A stretch of 64,000 nt of DNA from Arion vulgaris (lineage: Eukaryota > Mollusca > Gastropoda > Stylommatophora > Arionidae). Below the pieces are notes generated by a model. It searched no databases. It had not been told where the DNA came from and worked only from the letters and a program-made list of their open reading frames with translations. Every line of letters starts with the position of its first letter. Position 1 is the stretch's first letter. This document shows, one piece after another, positions 57,900 to 64,000 of this stretch. The translations under genes and the position numbers were made by a program. Location: NCBI GenBank assembly GCA_020796225.1, contig CM036771.1, positions 29,952,703 through 30,016,702 of the forward strand, in the 5' to 3' direction.

Positions 57900-58530
57900 A
57901 TATATATCTTCTTCCAGTTTCTGATGTATTCTTCCCCATGATAATTGGAACAATGGTTTTACTTAGTTGACTGATTCATGTGTTTATACATTTCTTAATG
58001 TTGTCTTTATAGTCACTTGGAATATGTCTAGTTCTATTCTATTCTTAATGTTGTCCTTATAGTCACTTGGAATATGTCTAGTTCTATTCTATTCTTAATG
58101 TTGTCCTTATAGTCACTTGGAATATGTCTAGTTCTATTCTATTCTTAATGTTGTCTTTATAGTCACTTGGAATATGTCTAGTTCTATTCTATTCTTAATG
58201 TTGTCCTTATAGGCACTTGGAATATGTCTAGTTCTATTCTATTCTTAATGTTGTCCTTATAGTCACTTGGAATATGTCTAGTTCTATTCTATTCTTAATG
58301 TTGTCCTTATAGTCACTTGGAATATGTCTAGTTCTATTCTATTCTTTTTTCCAAGTTCCACTGTGCCATATCTTTTTACACAATCAATAATAGATGATAT
58401 TTGTACACTCCCTGCTTTCACAATCTCTACTATTATTTCATCGTATCCTGGAGCATTGACATTTTCAAATGATGTCAAAACGTAGTTGACCGAATTAATA
58501 AAACATTTCTCTAGTGCAATGTTTCTCAAA
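57900..58530 (-). mobile_element. RTE LINE fragment containing a 50-bp array
   Basis: On the minus strand 58529-58350 encodes CFINSVNYVLTSFENVNAPG and YDEIIVEIVKAGSVQISSII, the NGKAxGxDxIxxE(M/L)xK block that opens the RT domain of RTE elements. The following codons pass into the 50-bp array at 57992-58345. It is truncated on both sides. Confidence 0.75.
57992..58345. repeat. 50-bp minisatellite, 7 copies, in RTE LINE sequence
   Basis: Units start ttcttaatgttgtccttata at 57992, 58042, 58092, 58142, 58192, 58242 and 58292, followed by gtcacttggaatatgtctag and ttctattcta. Confidence 0.92.
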
Positions 58531-58539
58531 CGTTTTATA

Positions 58540-58787
58540 CAGGGTGTTCAAGATAAACGTAGCCCAGTCAAGGGAGTTAATCTGGTATATGTTTATGAAA
58601 ATGAGAAGGTTCAATTATGACGTAGCATAGGTCTAGTGAGCGAGTCTTTCTGTGATGGTGTGTAGTTATGGTGCGGGAAGGGGCGATGAACAAATGTGAC
58701 GAAACGACGAGGTAGTTAGAGAAAACGCAATACGTACCTAGCAACGTTTGATTTGTCAATGGGGCTACTTTTATCTTGAGCACCCGG
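58540..58787. mobile_element. Mariner-like MITE, 248 bp
   Basis: Ends cagggtgttcaagataaacg and (reverse) ccgggtgctcaagataaaag extend as inverted repeats of about 30 bp, flanked by TA at 58538-58539 and 58788-58789. It is non-coding. The 58790-59059 flank has no recognised feature. Confidence 0.78.
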
Positions 58788-59068
58788 TAGTATATCCCGC
58801 ATCATGGCGTCCAACTGTTGACAGAGACTGAGATCAGGTGGGAATGACCTAGAATTAACTCAATTCGCTTGCTCAAAACAGATCTGGTTATATTTGCTTA
58901 TGCTTCATAGGGAGCTAAGATAAAAAGAAGACTAATTTAGTCAATGTAAGTCTCAATTCCCCACGGTTTTCAATATGCACACGATTTCTTATATTATTTG
59001 TTTTCTTCATTGAGGTAAGGTCTGTTGTGATAACTTTGTCAGCTTTATTTATCTTTCATTGAAAGTTA

Positions 59069-59319
59069 AAGGGTTTTAAAGCCGAAGGATTGACTTCATT
59101 GCACCGGGTTTTAACCCCATATAGCTCGGTCCCTTTCTACAGAAATGGCACGCCCCTGCCGAGAGTATTGCACAAAGCACGAACTCCGTAGCTCCAGCAA
59201 CAGTCGTAGGGGTCTCTGGAAAAACTTCACTCGTGAACAGAATGGCAAGGTCCCGATTCGAACCCACGACCTTCGACTCACATGGCAAATGGCTTAACCA
59301 CTCAGCCACAGAGACCTCC
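59069..59319 (-). mobile_element. SINE-2, complete, tRNA-derived
   Basis: A 9-bp target duplication, tgaaagtta, lies at 59060-59068 and 59320-59328. On the minus strand the head carries a clear A box (tggctgagtggttaagc, about 59309-59293) and B box (gggttcgaatc, 59265-59255), the pol III promoter of a tRNA-derived SINE, Ser- or Leu-like. The body includes gtgccatttctgtagaaagg-type sequence and gcaatgaagtcaatccttcg. The minus-strand open frame of 77 codons over it is a by-product that could easily be mistaken for a protein. Confidence 0.87.
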
Positions 59320-59394
59320 TGAAAGTTAGGAAGGCATCATAGATAATTTATTATTAACAAAGGTGATATTTCTTTTATTTAATTTTTCCTTTCG

Positions 59395-59990
59395 TAACGT
59401 TATAGGCTATATAGTAATTTCTCCTTATCGCTCTGTCCTGGAAAACTCGCTCAAACTCTTCCTTGGAACTGAGTGCGATATTTTTGGCCTCTCTCATCAA
59501 AGTTCGTTTTAGGGTTTCAATGTGGCATCATTTTTTTCTGGAACCCTTTTTCTCCCACTTCATTGTCTGTTTTGGTATTCTTTGATTATTTCTTCTCAAG
59601 GTGTGCCCAACATATCTCCATCTTCTCTTTATTATAACAGTTGTTACTAGTAGTTGACCAGACATTTCTTCTCAAGGTGTGTCCAACATATCTCCATCTT
59701 CTCTTTATTATAGCAGTTGATACTAGTAGTTGACCAGACATTTCTTCTCAAGGTATGCCCAACATATCTCCATCTTCTCTTTATTATAACAGTTGTTACT
59801 AGTAGTTGACCAGATATTTCTTCTCAAGGTATGCCCAACATATCTCCATCTTCTCTTTATTATAACAGTTGTTACTAGTAGTTGACCAGACATTTCTTCT
59901 CAAGGTATGCCCAACATATCTCCATCTTCTCTTATTTTATAACAGCTGTTACTAGTAGTTGACCAGACATTTATCTGATTTCATCATTTC
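59395..59990 (-). mobile_element. RTE-E LINE 3' end with a 76-bp array
   Basis: Matches the 3' end at 18046-18410: tctccttatcgctctgtcct, ttggaactgagtgcgatatt, then gcccaacatatctccatctt, which is RRWRYVGHTL in reverse. The last block is repeated five times. Confidence 0.75.
59589..59975. repeat. 76-bp minisatellite, 5 copies, in RTE LINE coding sequence
   Basis: Units of about 75-76 bp start tttcttctcaaggt at about 59590, 59665, 59741, 59817 and 59893. The unit contains the RRWRYVGHTLRR codons in reverse. Confidence 0.88.
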
Positions 59991-60099
59991 TGAGTTTATC
60001 CCATTTTAAAAAATAATATTTTTCACAGACATGTGTTTTCTAACTCGCGCTGGCATATGTTAAGATTGATACAACATTGGAAATTAAAAGTTATTTATT

Positions 60100-60420
60100 T
60101 TAATACTATATAACTTGCAGTTCCATATTTTATTTAGACTTTGAAAAGCTGATGTTGCTTTGTCACTTCGTATCATAATTTATTTTTTAACATTTCCTGT
60201 GCAATCAAAATTGTTACCAAAATAGGAGAACTGTTCTGTTATTTTTATTATATTAGATTCCAGGGTGATATCTGCATTACTTGCCATAGGTGTTTTCATT
60301 ATATTTGTTTTTCATAGCTTATCTGCAGTCCAACTTTTGATGCTATAGATGACAAGTTGTCCGCTTCTCTTTGCATATCGTTGTTGTTTTTTAATGTAAT
60401 TTCTTTTATTATATCGTTGA
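60100..60420 (-). mobile_element. RTE LINE fragment
   Basis: On the minus strand, EITLKNNNDMQREADNLSSI, ASKVGLQISYEK and later ITEQFSYFGNNFDCTG (in shifted frames) correspond to the segment after the RT active site (xLGLxINxxKTK ... FxYLGS). It probably belongs to the same element as 59395-59990. 60421-60660 shows nothing recognisable. Confidence 0.65.
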
Positions 60421-60664
60421 TATTGTCATTCTCTATTTTCCCATACAATTATTTAAACTGTCCTCGTGTGGGACGCACTTCCTGTGCTGAGAAACACTGC
60501 CCAATGCCACATGACATTTTCAGAACCTATCAAACATTCCTCTAGTGTTCAGTCCTAATTTATCCAATTAACAATGCTACGATACAGAATGGACCTGCTA
60601 TGGACAAAAGCAACATCACAAATGCTTAAAGAGAAAAAATACGCTCTAAAGCTTTCGACGAAGA

Positions 60665-62005
60665 AAATAGAGGGACGATAGAGATAGAAGATAGAGGGCG
60701 ATATATAGAAGATAGAGGGGCGATAGAGATATAAAATAGAGGGGCGATAGAGATAGAGGGGCGATAGAGATAGAAGATAGAGGGGCGATATATCTAGAAG
60801 ATAGAGGGGCGATAGAGGTAGAAGATAGAGGGCGTATATATAGAAGATAGAGGGGCGATAGAGATAGAAAATAGAGGGGCGATATATATAGAAGATAGAG
60901 GGGCGATAGAGATAGAAAATAGAGGGACGATAGAGATAGAAGATAGAGGGGCGATAGAGATAGAAAATAGAGGGACGATAGAGATAGAAAATAGAGGGGC
61001 GATATATATAGAAGATAGAGGGGCGATAGAGATAGAAAATAGAGGGACGATAGAGATAGAAGATAGAGGGGCGATATATATAGAAGATAGAGGGGCGATA
61101 GAGATAGAAAATAGAGGGGCGATATATATAGAAGATAGAGGGGCGATAGAGATAGAAAATAGAGGGACGATAGAGATAGAAGATAGAGGGGCGATAGAGA
61201 TAGAAAATAGAGGGACGATAGAGATAGAAAATAGAGGGGCGATATATATAGAAGATAGAGGGGCGATAGAGATAGAAAATAGAGGGACGATAGAGATAGA
61301 AGATAGAGGGCGATATATATGAAGATAGAGGGCGATAGAGATAGAAAATAGAGGGGCGATATATATAGAAGATAGAGGGGCGATAGAGATAGAAAATAGA
61401 GGGACGATAGAGATAGAAGATAGAGGGCGATATATAGAAGATAGAGGGGCGATAGAGATAGAAAATAGAGGGGCGATAGAGATAGAGGGGCGATAGAGAT
61501 AGAAGATAGAGGGGCGATAGAGATAGAAGATAGAGGGGCGATATATCTAGAAGATAGAGGGGCGATAGAGGTAGAAGATGAGGGGCGAATATATAGAAGA
61601 TAGAGGGGCGATATTTATAAAGAAAATAGAGGGGCGATATATATATAGAAGATAGAGGGGCGATATATATAGACTATAGAGGGGCGATATATCTGGAAGA
61701 TAGAGGGCGATATCTATATATAGAAGACAGAGGGCGATACTATATATAGAAGACAGAGGGGCGATACATATATATAGAAGATAGAGGGGCGATATATCTA
61801 GAAGATAGAGGGTGATATATATAGAAGATAGAGGGCGATATATATAGACTATAGAGGGCGAATATATAGATGATAGAGGGCGATATCTATATATAGAAGA
61901 TAGAGGGCGATATATAGAAGATAGAGGGGTGATATATATAGAAGATAGAGGGGCGATATATATAGATGATAGAGGAGCGATATATATATAGAAGATAGAG
62001 GGGCG
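60665..62005. repeat. 24-bp GATA-rich minisatellite, about 55 copies
   Basis: Basic unit gatagaggggcgatagagat plus agaa, with a gatatatatagaa variant. Two to six units form higher-order groups in the middle; the right third (61580-62005) is irregular. Open frames on the minus strand are by-products. Confidence 0.93.
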
Positions 62006-62009
62006 AGAA

Positions 62010-62550
62010 ATCATATATGACTAATTTCCATAGTAGATATCGAACGATTTATTCAGGATAGAGCGGTAAATGTTATTGCTTGTAGCCACGAGTACAAGAG
62101 GAATACAGTTACACGATGCTCATAAATCATTAGACGCTTCATTGAACTGTGTTGAGAATTATGTGTTTATGTTTATATGTTTCTTATCTTGTGTGTACTA
62201 AGCAGGCGTGGTATACGACGTCACGTTCAGTGTTTATTGCACTTAATAATTCTTAGCTTGTCATTTCATATGCACGATCATGTGTATTGTAATTTGTGAT
62301 TACTTAAGGGTGTAGCCTTAATAAAAACGTAGATTAAGGTTAGTATTATCAGCCGCGACGAAAACGTTTACTGTGATCTAATTCTATGTGTAATCTCACA
62401 GTAAATGTCACACCGACCGCCTTAGATAACTGAATATCACACATGGGATTTGTATAGAGATTTATCAATATGTTATTCTAAATTCAAACTTAATGAAAGT
62501 CTTCTTTCTTTCTTTTGCCATTCTCTATTTTTTTTTTTTGCCTTTGGCGT
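62010..62550. other. Stretch without a recognised gene
   Basis: Unique-looking sequence of ordinary composition with no long frame or known element end. Confidence 0.45.
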
Positions 62551-62557
62551 AGCAGGT

Positions 62558-62755
62558 TTAACTGATGGTCGGTTTACAAGATAGTTTACGTTCAGTCGCT
62601 GGATATCCTGTATTATTATAAAACTTTAAGATGTCTGTAACTATATAATCCATCTTGTTCTTGGTCTGTCCCTTCCTCTTGATGATTCCATTTTTCATGT
62701 TGTACGCTTTTGAACTGTTGTATTTGAGTTCCTTCTCACCAAGTGGCAAAATCAT
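62558..62755 (-). mobile_element. Possible LINE C-terminal fragment
   Basis: A 65-codon minus-strand frame contains KRKGQTKNKMDYIVTDILKF, which could be a degraded (K)RGRPKxxWxxxVxxD(L/I) block of an RTE ORF2. Weak. Confidence 0.3.
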
Positions 62756-62829
62756 TTAAGTCTCTGCATTTCAATGAATCTAACAACAGGTGTTGTTCCA
62801 ACTGTTCTTCTAATTTCCTCATTTTCGTT

Positions 62830-63012
62830 TAATTTAGTTTAGTCGTCAGATCATCATCACTGCACATCGAACCAATTAGTCTATAAGTGCTTGGATCTCC
62901 TCCTCAGTATGTCTCTCAGCGTGTGGCGACTAACAACACCGGTTCTTTGTTGGTTTACTATTCTTCTTTGGCTACCAGCATAGTGTTCTTGTTTAGCTTA
63001 CACCACATTTTC
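62830..63012 (-). mobile_element. LINE-I1 copy 3, short 3' fragment
   Basis: Matches 35110-35290: tttagtttagtcgtcagatc, the stretch around SEHLW, gtgtggcgactaacaacacc and ggttctttgttggtttacta. Strongly 5' truncated. Confidence 0.82.
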
Positions 63013-63059
63013 AAAAGTAATGAGAAATAACCAAAGATGAGACAACTCATTTCTGTTGC

Positions 63060-63180
63060 AAAATGAAATCATAGAGGAATCATTCAGGATTTAAGATACC
63101 TGGAAAGTACAGTACTATAAGATGGTGATGATTAGGAAAATGATATCATTAGACAAATGAAGAAAGCAAGTCAAACTTTC
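63060..63180 (+). mobile_element. RTE LINE fragment abutting a minus-strand RTE-E end
   Basis: Encodes LRYLESTVL, DGDD and ENDIIRQMKKASQTFA, the FxYLGSxxxxDGxxxxEIxxRIxxAxxxF block. It ends exactly at an (ataa)-type run shared with the next element. Confidence 0.65.
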
Positions 63181-63182
63181 GC

Positions 63183-63320
63183 TATAATAATAATAATAAT
63201 AATTCCTCTCGTACTGTTATACGTTACGTAGGGCCTGCAAGCGCTTTTCCATACCGCTCTATCCTGGGCAACTCGATCAATCTCCTCCATGGAACTGAGA
63301 CAGATATTTCTTGCCTTAAA
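63183..63320 (-). mobile_element. RTE-E LINE 3' end
   Basis: The taataataataataat tail followed by ttcctctcgtactgttatac and ccataccgctctatcctgg matches 18054-18170 and 59410-59470. Confidence 0.78.
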
Positions 63321-63329
63321 CGTTTGCTA

Positions 63330-63466
63330 TGCTCCACAAAATTTGGAAAGGCAAAGGACTGAATCTCAAACAATTGCTCCAATCTCTTCCTAAGCATGTC
63401 TTTCAATGATTTACAGTAATTTGGACTAACAACTGTTTTGTGTTGGTTGATGTTTCTCTAGCGGTC
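63330..63466 (-). mobile_element. I-type LINE C-terminal fragment next to the 48-bp array
   Basis: On the minus strand NQHKTVVS and SLKDMLRKRLEQLFE (about 63450-63365) correspond to NQQRTGVVSRHTLMDILRER of LINE-I1. The sequence upstream of it runs into the array. Confidence 0.6.
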
Positions 63467-63800
63467 TTGCCGCATCAATCAGTTTGCCTAGCTTGTAGGT
63501 CAAGATAGAGAATATTTCTACATCAATCAGTTTGCCTAGCTTGTAGGTCAAGATAGAGAATATTTCTACATCAATCAGTTTGCCTAGCTTGTAGGTCAAG
63601 ATAGAGAATATTTCTACATCAATCAGTTTGCCTAGCTTGTAGGTCAAGATAGAGAATATTTCTACATCAATCAGTTTGCCTAGCTTGTAGGTCAAGATAG
63701 AGAATATTTCTACATCAATCAGTTTGCCTAGCTTGTAGATCGAGATAGAGAATATTTCTACATCAATCAGTTTGCCTAGCTTGTAGATCGAGATAGAGAA
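63467..63800. repeat. 48-bp minisatellite, about 7 copies
   Basis: The unit is catcaatcagtttgcctagc, then ttgtaggtcaagatagagaa and tatttcta. The last two units carry agatcgaga. The multiple-of-three period gives a false 89-residue frame. Confidence 0.9.
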
Positions 63801-63860
63801 TATGTCGACATTTATTCGTTGACATTATCAAGGCGAATGTTTTCTTTTAAAGCATTGATG

Positions 63861-64000
63861 TTATGATAGAATGTTATGATAGAATGTTATGATAGAATGT
63901 TATGATAGAATGTTATGATAGAATGTTATGATAGGATGTTATGATAGAATGTTATGATAGAATGTTATGATAGAATGTTATGATAGGATGTTATGATAGG
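63861..64000. repeat. 13-bp tandem repeat running off the window
   Basis: Units of ttatgatagaatg (variant ttatgataggatg), about 10-11 copies to the last base; the array continues beyond the window. Confidence 0.92.

Noticed and set aside
59255..59315. A functional tRNA gene
   Set aside because: A and B boxes are present but it cannot fold into a complete cloverleaf by eye, continues into a SINE body, and is flanked by a target duplication.
36445..63800. CRISPR array
   Set aside because: Repeats are contiguous without unique spacers, and the sequence is eukaryotic.

Overview
The window reads as non-coding DNA of an invertebrate animal. Almost everything recognisable is a eukaryotic transposon or a tandem array. 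Supporting signs are spliceosomal intron borders, RTE- and I-type LINEs, tRNA-headed SINEs, hAT, Tc1/mariner and piggyBac relics, and many satellites. A protostome, perhaps a mollusc, is my best guess, but only an alignment could settle that. Nothing prokaryotic is present. Family nicknames (SINE-1 to -4, LINE-I1 to -I3, RTE-A to -F, hAT E1 to E6) are mine.

The only host-gene signal is a pair of plus-strand exons, 20937-21099 and about 39266-39514. The first starts a type II membrane protein (short basic tail, then a signal anchor). The second encodes a Thr/Ser/Asp-rich stem with N-glycosylation sequons, ending in a Cys-Pro...Pro-Pro-x-Leu-Gly motif. The introns are phase compatible (1/1). 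A Golgi glycosyltransferase, possibly of the beta-1,4-galactosyltransferase family, fits best. If so, most of the window is intron: more than 20 kb upstream, 18 kb between the exons and more than 24 kb downstream.

Layout. 1-3.3 kb: deleted ZMYM1-type hAT, nested MITEs, two SINE-1 copies. 3.7-7.3 kb: nearly full RTE LINE, minus strand. 8-13.2 kb: hAT remnant, SINEs, and LINE-I1 remnants, one split by an RTE insertion and another carrying a minisatellite. 14.7-17.9 kb: ACT/TAC array with an RTE copy inserted. 18.7-19.7 kb: young LINE-I1 copy. 20.9-22.1 kb: exon, 21-bp array, SINE-1. 22.2-32.3 kb: cluster of hAT elements carrying LINE-I3, LINE-I2 and RTE insertions. 33-34 kb: piggyBac relic. 35-38.4 kb: 49-bp satellite with an inserted LINE-I1. 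39.3-45.4 kb: exon, then several arrays. 45.4-49.9 kb: gag-only retroelement with a 115-bp array inside the ORF. 50.2-51.2 kb: Tc1 pseudogene. 51.4-54.3 kb: RTE LINEs and a 27-bp array. 54.4-57.4 kb: complete-length hAT inside LINE-I2. 57.6-64 kb: SINEs, a mariner MITE, LINE fragments and arrays.

The strongest pattern is that many tandem arrays begin inside transposon sequence. At least seven arise from LINE or gag coding sequence and one from a SINE end, so TE fragments appear to be the seed of the satellite content here. Nested insertions with visible target-site duplications give a clear relative order of events in many places. I see no discrete new multi-gene system.
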